Shown: piece after piece, positions 24,630-33,167 of the stretch
How the letters are laid out: each line of letters opens with the position of its first letter
How positions within the stretch are numbered: position 1 is the first letter of the stretch
Assembly (NCBI RefSeq): GCF_965227505.1
Contig: NZ_OZ245757.1
Location: 1,426,001-1,490,000 of the forward strand
Reading direction: 5' to 3'
Source: Pelagibius sp965227505
GTDB taxonomy: Bacteria; Pseudomonadota; Alphaproteobacteria; Kiloniellales; Kiloniellaceae
DNA: 64,000 nucleotides
Program-made: the position numbers and the translations under genes
The notes under the pieces: model-generated
What the model saw: only the letters and a program-made list of their open reading frames with translations
The model's database searches: none
What the model was told of the DNA's origin: nothing

Positions 24630-26193
24630 CCGGAACCACCTTGCCAGCCACCTGCGCTCCGCGTCGCTGGGCCGCGAAGCCGCGGTCTTTGCGGAGCTTG
24701 CAGAGCAGCCGGGCCGGCCTGTCGTCACCTATGGCGCGCTTTTCGAGGCGGCGGAGCGTTGTGCGAAAGCCCTCGTCGCCGCCGGCCTGCAGCCGGGGGA
24801 CCGGGTGGCAGCGCAGGTGGAGAAGTCGATCGAGGCGATCGAGCTTTATCTCGGCACCGTTCTGGCCGGCGGCGTCTTCCTGCCGCTCAACACCGCCTAT
24901 ACGGCCGCGGAGGTCAGCTACTTCCTCGGCGATGCCGAGCCGCGCGTCTTCGTCTGCGATCCAACGAAGCTGGACGCCTTGAGCGCCATTGCGGCGCAGG
25001 CCGGGGTCGGCGCCGTTCTGACGCTCGCCGCCGACGGCAGCGGCAGCCTGACCGAAGCCGTTGCCGCCCAGGGCGCCGGCTTCGAGTCGGTGCCGCGCGA
25101 TGCGGAGGACCTGGTGGCCATCCTCTACACCTCCGGGACCACCGGCCGCTCCAAGGGTGCCATGCTGACCCATGCCAACCTCGCCTCCAATGCCGAAGTT
25201 CTGACGGAGAGCTGGCGCTTCACCGCCGAGGACGTGCTGATCCACGCCCTGCCGATCTTTCACACCCATGGTCTGTTCGTCGCCACCAACGTGACTCTGC
25301 TGAGCGGCGCCAAGCTCATTTTCCGCAGCCGTTTCGACGCCGAGGCCGTGTTGGGCGATATGGCCAACGCCACCGCGCTGATGGGGGTGCCGACCTTCTA
25401 CACCCGCCTGCTGGACTGCCCGGGGCTCGGGCGCGAAGCTACCCTGGGCATGCGGGTCTTCATCTCCGGCTCAGCACCGCTTCTCGCCGAGACTCACCGG
25501 CAGTGGACCGAGCGCACCGGCCACGCGATCCTGGAGCGCTACGGCATGACCGAGACGGGCATGAACACCTCCAACCCCTATGATGGGGAGCGGCGTGCCG
25601 GCACGGTGGGGTTCCCGCTGCCCGGCATCGAGATCCGGATCACCGACCCGGAAAACGGCGCCGTGCTGCCGCCGGGCAAGGTCGGCGGTATCGAGGTGCG
25701 CGGCCCCAACGTCTTCAAAGGCTACTGGCGCATGCCGGAAAAGACGGCGGAAGAAATGCGCGAGGACGGCTTCTTCATCACCGGCGATCTCGGTGTCATC
25801 GACGGCGAAGGCTACATCGCCATTGTCGGACGCTCGAAGGACCTCATCATCTCCGGTGGCTACAACATTTATCCGAAGGAGATCGAAGCCCTCATCGACG
25901 ATCTGGCGGGGGTGCGGGAGTCGGCTGTGATCGGCCTGCCCCACCCCGACTTCGGCGAAGGGGTCGCCGCGGTCATCGTGCCCGAGGGCGAAGGGCGCTT
26001 GACGGAAGACCAGGTCGCCGCGGCATTGAAGGATGACCTGGCGCGCTTCAAGCAGCCCAAGCGCATCTATTTCGAAACGGAACTGCCCCGCAACGCTATG
26101 GGCAAGGTCCAGAAGAACCTGTTGCGGGACCGCTACAAGGATGCCTTTGCCGCCAGCAAACAGCCGGCGGCCGGCGCCCGGGCTTCAGGCTGA
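24622..26193 (+). CDS. matB: Malonyl-CoA synthetase
   Basis: A 523-residue ANL-superfamily ligase that forms malonyl-CoA from malonate, ATP and CoA. The P-loop is YTSGTTGRSKGAMLTH, and LPIFHTHGLF, ISGSAPLL, YGMTETGMNTSNPY and the A8 region FITGDLG follow. The MTETGMNTSNPYDGERRAGTVGFPL stretch is characteristic of malonyl-CoA synthetases. With matA it completes malonate to acetyl-CoA. The ATG at 24622 overlaps matA by 8 bp. Confidence 0.94.
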   Translation: MYDRNHLASHLRSASLGREAAVFAELAEQPGRPVVTYGALFEAAERCAKALVAAGLQPGDRVAAQVEKSIEAIELYLGTVLAGGVFLPLNTAYTAAEVSYFLGDAEPRVFVCDPTKLDALSAIAAQAGVGAVLTLAADGSGSLTEAVAAQGAGFESVPRDAEDLVAILYTSGTTGRSKGAMLTHANLASNAEVLTESWRFTAEDVLIHALPIFHTHGLFVATNVTLLSGAKLIFRSRFDAEAVLGDMANATALMGVPTFYTRLLDCPGLGREATLGMRVFISGSAPLLAETHRQWTERTGHAILERYGMTETGMNTSNPYDGERRAGTVGFPLPGIEIRITDPENGAVLPPGKVGGIEVRGPNVFKGYWRMPEKTAEEMREDGFFITGDLGVIDGEGYIAIVGRSKDLIISGGYNIYPKEIEALIDDLAGVRESAVIGLPHPDFGEGVAAVIVPEGEGRLTEDQVAAALKDDLARFKQPKRIYFETELPRNAMGKVQKNLLRDRYKDAFAASKQPAAGARASG

Positions 26194-26197
26194 CGCG

Positions 26198-27187
26198 CTA
26201 AAGCGCACCATGCGGCGTCAGCAGGATCTTGCCGCCGCGGCTCTCCGCATGGGCATGGGCCAGCGCCTCGGTCGCCCTGTCCAGCGTGTACTCCGCCTCC
26301 ACCGGCGAGACCAGCACGCCCTCTTCGAAGGCGCGGGCCATTTCGGCATACATTGCCTCGATCTCGAAGCGCGGGGTGGAGCGCATGTAGCCGACCAGCC
26401 AGAAGCCGGTGAGCGTGAGGCCGTGGATCACGGTATGATAGGGCGTCATGCGGCAGGCCTCGCCGGAAATGAAGCCGTAGTTCACCACGGTGCCGCCGTC
26501 GCTCAGACAGTCCGCCAGGATCGATGTGGCGGCGCCTCCGATAGCATCGATGCCGAGCCGGATCGGCGCCTCGGCGCCGGCGGCATCGCGGATTTTCGCT
26601 GCGATATCGCCCTCGTCGATCACCACCACGTCGGCGCCCAGGGCCGTGAGTTCCTCGATCAGCGGCGTGCGCCGCACGATGTTGGCGGTCTTCAACCCGC
26701 GGGCCCGGGCAAAGCGGATGATGTGGCGGCCAACGGCAGAGTTGGCGGCGTTCTGGACAACCCAATCCCCGGGCTGCAGGTCGACGTACTGGCTGAGCAT
26801 CAGATGGGCGGAAGGCGGATTGGCCTTCAACTGAGCCGCGTCGCGCCACGCCAGGGACTTGGGGATGCGGATGAACTGGCCCGCCTCGGCCTTCACTCTC
26901 TCCGCCCAGTTTGCCCGCCCCAGGCTGAGCACATGATCGCCGGGCGCCAGATCGACGCCCTCACCCACCGCCAGCACTTCCCCCGCCCCCTCGATACCGA
27001 CGAAGGCCGGCAGTTCTTCGGGGCCGGGATAGCGCCCTTCGAAGATCAGCAGGTCAGCCGGGTTGATCGCCGCCGCACGGATGGCGACCACCGCCTCGCC
27101 GGGCCCGGGCGCACCGGGATCGGGTACCTCAACCGACGCACAGGCGAGATCCGGGCGCGCATGGCGCTGCAGTTGGACGGCGAGCAT
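26198..27187 (-). CDS. Zinc-free MDR reductase, enoyl-thioester reductase-like
   Basis: 329 residues of the medium-chain dehydrogenase/reductase fold without zinc ligands. GroES-like N-domain with AAAINPADLLIFEGRYPGPEELPAFVGIEGAGEVLAVG; cofactor domain with WVVQNAANSAVGRHIIRFARARGL, the MECR-like nucleotide loop, and NIVRR consistent with NADPH. Relatives reduce trans-2-enoyl-CoA/ACP or quinones. Convergent with matB (4-bp gap) and downstream of the DapA-family gene on the same strand. Confidence 0.8.
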   Translation of the reverse strand: MLAVQLQRHARPDLACASVEVPDPGAPGPGEAVVAIRAAAINPADLLIFEGRYPGPEELPAFVGIEGAGEVLAVGEGVDLAPGDHVLSLGRANWAERVKAEAGQFIRIPKSLAWRDAAQLKANPPSAHLMLSQYVDLQPGDWVVQNAANSAVGRHIIRFARARGLKTANIVRRTPLIEELTALGADVVVIDEGDIAAKIRDAAGAEAPIRLGIDAIGGAATSILADCLSDGGTVVNYGFISGEACRMTPYHTVIHGLTLTGFWLVGYMRSTPRFEIEAMYAEMARAFEEGVLVSPVEAEYTLDRATEALAHAHAESRGGKILLTPHGAL

Positions 27188-27227
27188 GGTTTGACTCCTG
27201 AACCGGTCAGTGTTTCTGAAACGGCGG

Positions 27228-28133
27228 CTAAGCCGCCTTGGCGCCGGGCCGGGTGTCGATGGCCTGTTGGATTACCGCGGTAATCCGGGCGCGCTCCTCC
27301 CCCTCCAGGGACAGGCGCGGCGCGCGGCAGGTCTCGCTGCCGTAGCCGCACATGGCCTGCGCCAGCTTGATGTACTGCACCAGCTTGGGATGGCAGTCGA
27401 GGTGAAGCACCGGCATGAACCACCTGTAGAGATCCAGCGCCTCCGCATAGCGGCCCTGCACAGCCATGGACCAGAGCCTCAGCGTCTCTTCCGGAAAGGC
27501 GTTGACGAGGCCGGCGACGGTGCCCCGGGCGCCCAGCATCACCGACTCCATGACCAGGTCGTCGACGCCGCCGAAGAGGATGTAGCGCTCGCCGCAGGCG
27601 TTCACCAGATCGGTCAGCCGGCGCGGATCGTCGGAGGATTCCTTGATCGCGACGAGGGTCGGCTCGTCCCCCAACTCCGCGAACATCGCCGGCGTGATGT
27701 CGATGCCGTAGGTGACCGGGTTGTTGTAGCACATGATGGGAAGCGCGCTAGCCTGGGCGACGGCGCGGTAATGGGCCATGGTCTCCCGCGCATCGGACTT
27801 GTAAACCATGGCCGGGAGCACCATCAGCCCCTGGGCGCCGATCGACTCGACATCCGCGGCGAAGCGACAGGCCTGGGCCGTGGTGGTCTCCGCCACGCCG
27901 GCCAGAACAGGCACCCGGCCGGCCGTAATTTCCACCGCCGTCTGCATGACTGCGCGCTTCTCATCGGCGCTGAGCGAGCAGTTTTCGCCCACCGTCCCAA
28001 GCATGACCAGACCGTGCACACCGGCACGGATCAGCATGTCGATATGCGCTCGGGTCGCGTCCATGTCCACGGCCTCGCCCGTGGTGAACTGGGTGGTCAC
28101 GGCGGGAAACACGCCTTGCCATTCAACGGTCAT
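27228..28133 (-). CDS. DapA-family lyase/deaminase, possibly 1-pyrroline-4-hydroxy-2-carboxylate deaminase
   Basis: A 301-residue TIM-barrel Schiff-base enzyme. Catalytic residues are Y136 (CYNNPVTYG) and K164 (VAIKESSDD). The GVFPAVTTQF start, LPAMVYKSD and the C-terminal YRWFMPVLHLDCHPKLVQYIKLAQ are unlike dihydrodipicolinate synthase. They resemble the deaminase of bacterial hydroxyproline breakdown, which fits the epimerase at 17306. That assignment is from recalled similarity and the two genes are 9 kb apart. The start at 28133 is the first plausible ATG in the homologous region. Confidence 0.72.
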   Translation of the reverse strand: MTVEWQGVFPAVTTQFTTGEAVDMDATRAHIDMLIRAGVHGLVMLGTVGENCSLSADEKRAVMQTAVEITAGRVPVLAGVAETTTAQACRFAADVESIGAQGLMVLPAMVYKSDARETMAHYRAVAQASALPIMCYNNPVTYGIDITPAMFAELGDEPTLVAIKESSDDPRRLTDLVNACGERYILFGGVDDLVMESVMLGARGTVAGLVNAFPEETLRLWSMAVQGRYAEALDLYRWFMPVLHLDCHPKLVQYIKLAQAMCGYGSETCRAPRLSLEGEERARITAVIQQAIDTRPGAKAA

Positions 28134-28300
28134 CGCAACACCTCCTGCCCTGTCGCCTGCTGAAGTGGATCGCATCCTGGAAGTGATCCGCCCTTTCGGC
28201 TTAGCATGGCCATTGGGCGCTGTCATCGGCCCCGGGCAGGTCTCGTCGCCCGCCGGCGCCGGACTGTAGCCGCCAGCCGGCCTCACGGGAGCCGGGCCTC

Positions 28301-28780
28301 ATGGAGAGCACGTTGCCAAACGACAGGCAGTCAACCGCACGACGCCCGCAGCGGCCCTTCGCCGGCGCGCCCCTGCTGTCGGTGCTGGCCGTCGTGGTGC
28401 ACGACGGGGCGGTCCTGCTGGTCCGCCGCGCCAATCCGCCCCAGGCCGGGACATGGGGCTTTCCCGGCGGCAAGGTGGAACTGGGCGAGACGGCCGCCGC
28501 TGCCGCGCTTCGCGAACTGCGCGAAGAGACCGGGCTCGACGGCGGAAACCCGCGCGCCCTGGCCGCCGTGGACCTCATCGAACCCGAAGCGGCCGATAGC
28601 CGGTCCGGCCCGGCGGCCGCGGTCCACCACCTGATGCTGGCCCTCAGGCTCGACTGGGTCGGTGGTCGTGCCGCGGCGGCGGACGACGCCCTGGAGCTCT
28701 GCTGGGCGCGCCCGGATCATCTGCCGGAACCGCTTTGCGCGGATGTGGAGCGGGTGGCCCGCGCCGCGCTCCTGGCCTGA
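28301..28780 (+). CDS. Nudix hydrolase
   Basis: A 159-residue protein with an intact Nudix box: GGKVELGETAAAAALRELREETGL, residues about 56-79, fitting GX5EX7REUXEEXGU. The upstream strand LLSVLAVVVHDGAVLLVRRANPPQAGTWGFPGG is typical of ADP-ribose or (d)NTP-cleaning members. The substrate is not determined. It is divergent from the DapA-family gene and is followed by a strong hairpin. Confidence 0.9.
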   Translation: MESTLPNDRQSTARRPQRPFAGAPLLSVLAVVVHDGAVLLVRRANPPQAGTWGFPGGKVELGETAAAAALRELREETGLDGGNPRALAAVDLIEPEAADSRSGPAAAVHHLMLALRLDWVGGRAAAADDALELCWARPDHLPEPLCADVERVARAALLA

Positions 28781-28829
28781 TCCCCGACAGCCGGTGCGGT
28801 GGAGGCGCGTGCCGGGGGTGCCTTAACAG

Positions 28830-28863
28830 GGCGATCCCGTCAGGGCGCCCGGACGGGATCGCC
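28830..28863 (+). terminator. Hairpin terminator after the Nudix gene
   Basis: Perfect 12-bp arms GGCGATCCCGTC and GACGGGATCGCC with a 10-base loop, 50 bp after the Nudix stop. Only TT follows, so termination would be hairpin-driven. It insulates the next operon. Confidence 0.6.
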
Positions 28864-28901
28864 TTGACGCGCCCGCTCGTGCGCCGCATAAAGGGGCATT
28901 C

Positions 28902-28920
28902 AAATTGGTGATACCAAAAT
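28902..28920. promoter_or_regulatory. GntR-type operator candidate TTGGT-GAT-ACCAA (copy 1)
   Basis: Perfect arms TTGGT/ACCAA (28905-28917) extend imperfectly to AAATTGGT/ACCAAAAT. The form matches operators of the GlcC/PdhR/LldR branch of FadR-type regulators. It lies 107 bp upstream of such a regulator gene; a stronger copy precedes glcD at 39135. Confidence 0.72.
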
Positions 28921-29026
28921 GCCAGTCAGACCACCGGGCCGGGTGCGACCCCCGACCAGCCGCGGTGGTCGGGGCCGGCGCGAGCACCCAAGGGGGCCGG
29001 TGGCGACAAGCCCACGGTCAGAGACC

Positions 29027-29788
29027 ATGGACCCGAGGTTCCAAGAGATTCCGCGCGAGCGCGTTGCCGACCGTATCGCCAACGAGCTGCTGCGCCTGAT
29101 CACCAGCGGCGAGCTGGCGCCGGGAGAACGGCTGCCGGGGGAACGTCAGCTTGCGGATATGATGGGCGTGAGCCGGGTTTCGATCCGTGCCGCCCTGCAG
29201 CAGCTCAAGGCGCAGGGCTTCGTCACCGCCGTCCAGGGCGGCGGTACGCGCATCACGGCGGCGGCCGACCAGCTCGACTCCGCGCTCGCCCGCCTGGTGC
29301 GTTCCAACCGCGACAACCTGCACGACCTGGCAGAGATCCGCTCCAAGCTGGAGGTCTGGGCCGCACGGCGCGCGGCGGAACGGGCAACGCCGGAACAGCG
29401 CACCGAAATCGACCGCGCCTTTGTCACCATGACCGCCGCAGGTCGCCCGTCGCGCTTCAAGGCGGAAGACGATCTCAACTTCCATCTGGCGATCGCCAAG
29501 GCTTCAGGCTCTGCGGTCTATCTCCATCTGATGTCGGTCCTGGGCGACATTCTGGAGCAGATGCTGACCTTTCACCGCTACAGCCTCTACGCCACCCCGG
29601 CGGACGACCAGCGCTTCACCCAGCAGCACCGTGCCATCTGGTCGGCCATCAAGGCGCGCGACGGCGATGCAGCCGCGGCCGCCATGCAGGACCATCTGAG
29701 CACTGTCCTCTCGCGTTATGAAGAGAGCAGTATCCCACCCGAGGAAGCCGGTCCGCAGAACGAGGTCAAGGGTAGCGCCGGGGGCTGA
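29027..29788 (+). CDS. GntR family FadR-type regulator, probable glycolate/lactate-type sensor
   Basis: 253 residues. The winged helix is RIANELLRLITSGELAPGERLPGERQLADMMGVSRVSIRAALQQLKAQGFV; the FCD domain has the metal-site pattern DLNFHLAIAKASGS and a C-terminal QQHRAIWSAIKARD. An operator-like palindrome lies upstream (autoregulation), and a matching one precedes glcDEF. It is followed after 59 bp by glycerate 2-kinase, so a role in glycolate/glycerate use is likely. The ATG at 29027 is chosen at the start of homology; an open frame extends upstream. Confidence 0.85.
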   Translation: MDPRFQEIPRERVADRIANELLRLITSGELAPGERLPGERQLADMMGVSRVSIRAALQQLKAQGFVTAVQGGGTRITAAADQLDSALARLVRSNRDNLHDLAEIRSKLEVWAARRAAERATPEQRTEIDRAFVTMTAAGRPSRFKAEDDLNFHLAIAKASGSAVYLHLMSVLGDILEQMLTFHRYSLYATPADDQRFTQQHRAIWSAIKARDGDAAAAAMQDHLSTVLSRYEESSIPPEEAGPQNEVKGSAGG

Positions 29789-29847
29789 GGCCCGCCTCTC
29801 GCCCCGCCGGATCTCGTCCAACCCCTCCATCTGAGGCTCAGCGCAGG

Positions 29848-31131
29848 ATGACAGCGATATCAGACGCAGACCCCGCCGACTTCGTGCGCCGGCTCTTCGA
29901 TGCCGCCCTGGCCGCTGCCGATCCGGCCAAGGCGGTGCCGGATTTCCTGCCTGCCCGCCCGAAGGGCAGAACCGTCGTGATCGGCGCCGGCAAGGCGGCG
30001 GCGGCCATGGCCAAGGCGGTGGAGGACCACTGGGACGCTCCGCTGGAGGGCCTCGTGGTTACCCGCTACGACCATGGCGCCGACTGCCGGCGTATCGAGG
30101 TTGTCGAGGCAGCCCATCCGGTGCCGGACAGCAAGGGCCGCGAGGCCGCCGGGCGCATCCTCGCCATGGTCGAGGGCCTGGAACCCGACGATCTCGTCCT
30201 CTGTCTGATTTCCGGCGGCGGTTCCGCCCTCCTGGCCCTGCCGGCGGAGGGGATCACGCTCGAAGAGAAGCAGGCGGTCAATCGCGCTCTTCTGAAGTCG
30301 GGTGCGGCCATCGACGAGATGAATTGCGTGCGCAAGCACCTGTCGGCCATCAAGGGGGGGCGGCTTGCCGCAGCCGCCGCGCCGGCCAAGGTGGTCAGCC
30401 TGCTGATCTCCGACGTGCCAGGGGACGATCCCTCCGTCATCGCCTCCGGCCCCACGGTTGCCGATCCGACGACCTTCGCTGACGCCCGTGCGATCCTGGA
30501 GAAGTACGGCATCGCCGCGCCCGAGGGCGTAGCCAAGCTGCTGTGGGCGGAGGCGGAGGAGACCCCGAAGCCCGGAGACCAGCGCCTGAGCGGGGCGGAA
30601 ACCTATGTCATCGCCAAGCCGCAAGCCTGCCTGGAGGCCGCCGCGGCGGTTGCCCGCGATGCGGGCATCGCGCCGGTCATCCTGGGCGATGCCATCGAGG
30701 GCGAGGCGCGCGACGTCGCCCAGGTGATGGCCGGAATCGCACGCCAGGTGGTCCGTTACGGACAGCCGGTGCCCGCTCCCTGCGTGCTGCTCTCCGGCGG
30801 CGAAACGACGGTGACGGTGCGCGGCGACGGCCGCGGCGGACGGAATGCCGAGTTCCTGCTCGCCTTGACGGTCGCGCTTGACGGGCTCCCCGGGGTCTAC
30901 GCACTTGCCTGCGACACCGACGGGATTGACGGCAGCGAAGACAATGCCGGCGCCATCCTTACGCCCGAAACCCTCGCGCGCGCCGCCGCCGCGGGCCTGG
31001 ACGCCAAGGCCATGCTGGCCAACAACGACGGCTACGGGTTCTTCTCCAAGCTCGGCGCGCTGGTCAAAACCGGCCCGACACGGACCAACGTGAATGACTT
31101 TCGCGCAATCCTGATCCAACGTATAGACTAG
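29848..31131 (+). CDS. Glycerate 2-kinase, MOFRL family
   Basis: 427 residues. Domain 1 has RTVVIGAGKAAAAMAKAVE, AHPVPDSKGREAAGRIL, LCLISGGGSALLALPAEGI and MNCVRKHLSAIKGGRL. The C-terminal MOFRL domain has LLSGGETTVTVRGDGRGGRNAEFLLAL and CDTDGIDGSEDNAGA. It phosphorylates D-glycerate to 2-phosphoglycerate, the exit of the glyoxylate/tartronate semialdehyde route. It sits between the GntR regulator and pyruvate kinase, matching the metabolic order from glycerate towards pyruvate. Confidence 0.93.
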   Translation: MTAISDADPADFVRRLFDAALAAADPAKAVPDFLPARPKGRTVVIGAGKAAAAMAKAVEDHWDAPLEGLVVTRYDHGADCRRIEVVEAAHPVPDSKGREAAGRILAMVEGLEPDDLVLCLISGGGSALLALPAEGITLEEKQAVNRALLKSGAAIDEMNCVRKHLSAIKGGRLAAAAAPAKVVSLLISDVPGDDPSVIASGPTVADPTTFADARAILEKYGIAAPEGVAKLLWAEAEETPKPGDQRLSGAETYVIAKPQACLEAAAAVARDAGIAPVILGDAIEGEARDVAQVMAGIARQVVRYGQPVPAPCVLLSGGETTVTVRGDGRGGRNAEFLLALTVALDGLPGVYALACDTDGIDGSEDNAGAILTPETLARAAAAGLDAKAMLANNDGYGFFSKLGALVKTGPTRTNVNDFRAILIQRID

Positions 31132-31142
31132 GCGTCTATACG
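31120..31142. promoter_or_regulatory. Perfect 9-bp inverted repeat over the glycerate kinase stop codon
   Basis: Arms CGTATAGAC and GTCTATACG around TAGGC; the TAG stop lies in the loop. There is no T-tract. It may be an attenuator, a weak terminator or a protein-binding site controlling read-through into pyruvate kinase. Confidence 0.5.
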
Positions 31143-31194
31143 CTGGGCTCCTCATAACAGGACGTGCTGATAACCGGGGGGCTTCCGCGCCGGC

Positions 31195-31256
31195 GGGGCT
31201 GCTCTTCACAGGGCCCGTCTTCAGGGGGACTGCTCTTTAGGGGAACTGCTCTTCAA
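31195..31256. repeat. Three imperfect repeats in the pyruvate kinase leader
   Basis: GGGGCTGCTCTTCA-like units begin near 31195, 31224 and 31240, all sharing CTGCTCTT. They occupy the 187-bp gap before pyruvate kinase together with a further GTCTTCA partial unit. Confidence 0.5.
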
Positions 31257-31318
31257 AAGACCGTCAGACCGCCGTCACGCTGCCGAAACAAAGCTTCACT
31301 TAAGGTAACCTTCCTGCC

Positions 31319-32737
31319 ATGCGCCGTAGCCGAAAAGCAAAAATCGTCGCGACCCTGGGTCCAGCGACGTCGACGAAAGAAGCCATCCGCGATCTCTTCA
31401 TTGCGGGAGCCGACGTCTTTCGGCTCAACTTCAGCCACGGCAGTCACGACGACCACAAGGCCCGCTACGATACGATCCGGCAGGTGGAGCGGGAGGTCGA
31501 GCGGCCGATCGGCGTTCTTGCCGACATGCAGGGCCCCAAGCTGCGCATCGGCACTGTAAGGGACGGTAGCATTGAGCTGAAAGCGGGTCAGACCTACCGG
31601 CTCGACCTCGATCCGGAGATTGGGGACGAAAGCCGCGCGCCGCTGCCGCATCCGGAAATCTTCGCGGCGATTTCGGCCGGCACGGTGCTGCTGATCGACG
31701 ACGGCAAGCTGCGGCTGGAGGTTGCGGAAAGCACGCCGGACTACGCGATCACCAAGGTGGTCACCGGCGGGCCGCTGCGCGACCGCAAGGGCGTGAACCT
31801 GCCCGGGGTCATTCTGCCCATCTCGCCGCTGACGGACAAAGACCGCAAGGATCTGGACTTCGCCCTCGACCTCGGCGCCGACTGGGTCGCCCTTTCCTTC
31901 GTGCAGCGGCCCGAGGACCTGACCGAGGCCCGGCGGCTGATCGGTGAGCGCGCCACCATCATGACCAAGATCGAAAAGCCGGCGGCGCTTGACTGCCTGC
32001 CACAGCTGGTGGCGTTGTCGGATGCCGTCATGGTGGCGCGCGGCGACCTGGGCGTGGAAATGCCGCCGGAGAGCATTCCTGCCCGCCAGAAACAGATCAT
32101 CCACGCCTGCCGTCTCTCGGGAGTGCCGGTGGTCGTCGCCACGCAGATGCTGGAGTCGATGATCGCCGCGCCGGCGCCGACCCGCGCCGAGGCCTCCGAC
32201 GTCGCCACCGCGGTCTACGACGGCGCCGATGCCGTTATGCTCTCGGCAGAAACCGCTGCCGGTCAGTACCCCAACGAGGCGGTGGCGATCATGGACCGCA
32301 TCATCCAGAGCACGGAGATCGATCCTTCCTACCGCGGCATCATCCATGCCCGCGACGGCGAGACGGAGGCAACCGGCGCTGACGCTATTTCCACCGCGGC
32401 GGCCCAGGTCTCCGCGACCATCTCCACCGCCGCCATCGTCAATTACACGATGTCCGGATCGACTGCGCTGCGCGCGGCACGTCAGCGGCCCAATGTGCCG
32501 ATCCTGGTGCTGACGAACGAAATCCGCACGGCCCGCCGCCTGGCAGTCCTCTGGGGCGCCCACTGCGTGCATACCGAAGATGTGTCCAACACCCAGGAGA
32601 TGGTGGAAAAGGCCAGCCGCATCGCCGTTCGGGAGGGTTTCGCAAACCTGGGCGACAACCTGGCGATCACCGCCGGCGTTCCCTTCAGAACGCCGGGAAC
32701 GACCAACATGCTGCGTATCGCCAAGATCGAGCAGTAA
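31319..32737 (+). CDS. pyk: Pyruvate kinase
   Basis: 472 residues. Glycolytic enzyme transferring phosphate from phosphoenolpyruvate to ADP. Motifs: KIVATLGPATS, FRLNFSHGSHDDH, MQGPKLRIG, the catalytic Lys in IMTKIEKPAAL, VARGDLGVEMP and MLSAETAAGQYP. The B domain (about 70-170) and C-terminal domain are complete. Encoded downstream of glycerate kinase, so it can drain phosphoglycerate made from glycolate. The ribosome binding site is weak; the ATG at 31319 starts the conserved region. Confidence 0.96.
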   Translation: MRRSRKAKIVATLGPATSTKEAIRDLFIAGADVFRLNFSHGSHDDHKARYDTIRQVEREVERPIGVLADMQGPKLRIGTVRDGSIELKAGQTYRLDLDPEIGDESRAPLPHPEIFAAISAGTVLLIDDGKLRLEVAESTPDYAITKVVTGGPLRDRKGVNLPGVILPISPLTDKDRKDLDFALDLGADWVALSFVQRPEDLTEARRLIGERATIMTKIEKPAALDCLPQLVALSDAVMVARGDLGVEMPPESIPARQKQIIHACRLSGVPVVVATQMLESMIAAPAPTRAEASDVATAVYDGADAVMLSAETAAGQYPNEAVAIMDRIIQSTEIDPSYRGIIHARDGETEATGADAISTAAAQVSATISTAAIVNYTMSGSTALRAARQRPNVPILVLTNEIRTARRLAVLWGAHCVHTEDVSNTQEMVEKASRIAVREGFANLGDNLAITAGVPFRTPGTTNMLRIAKIEQ

Positions 32738-32768
32738 ACGTCTCCCGCCGGGAAGGAGCGCGCGTGCC

Positions 32769-33167
32769 ATGGTGTCGCAAGAATCCCTCGATCTGACCGA
32801 GACCTATCTGGACCTGCGGCCCGATGGAACGGTGGCCGAAGTCCAGGTCACCGAGAGCTTCTGGCAGGACCTGGCATCCGGCGCCATCCGCATCGACGGG
32901 CGCATGGTCATGGCCACCCGGATGTTCGCCGACATGCAACACTGGGAGATGCACCCGGCAGGCGACGAGATCCTGATGCTGATGAGCGGGCGGGCCATCG
33001 TCGTGCTCGAGGAGCCGGAGGGCGAGCGCGAAATCGAGGTCGCGGAGGGCGGCACCGCCATCGTGCCGCGCGGACGCTGGCACCGGATCAAGGTCGTGGA
33101 ACCGGGGCGCATGCTGTTCATGACCGCCGGCGCCGGCACCGAGCACAAGCCGCTGGACGGTACCTAG
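32769..33167 (+). CDS. Cupin domain protein
   Basis: 132 residues. Cupin motifs: HWEMHPAGDEILMLMSGRAIVVLE (G-x-E and metal-site region) and a second motif AIVPRGRWHRIKVVEPG. In motif 1 the usual HxH is H-x-x-H-like (QHWEMHPAGDE), so one His and the Glu may bind metal. Function unknown. It starts 31 bp after pyruvate kinase, with GGAAGGAG upstream, and overlaps the convergent TPR gene by 4 bp at the stops. Confidence 0.8.
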   Translation: MVSQESLDLTETYLDLRPDGTVAEVQVTESFWQDLASGAIRIDGRMVMATRMFADMQHWEMHPAGDEILMLMSGRAIVVLEEPEGEREIEVAEGGTAIVPRGRWHRIKVVEPGRMLFMTAGAGTEHKPLDGT

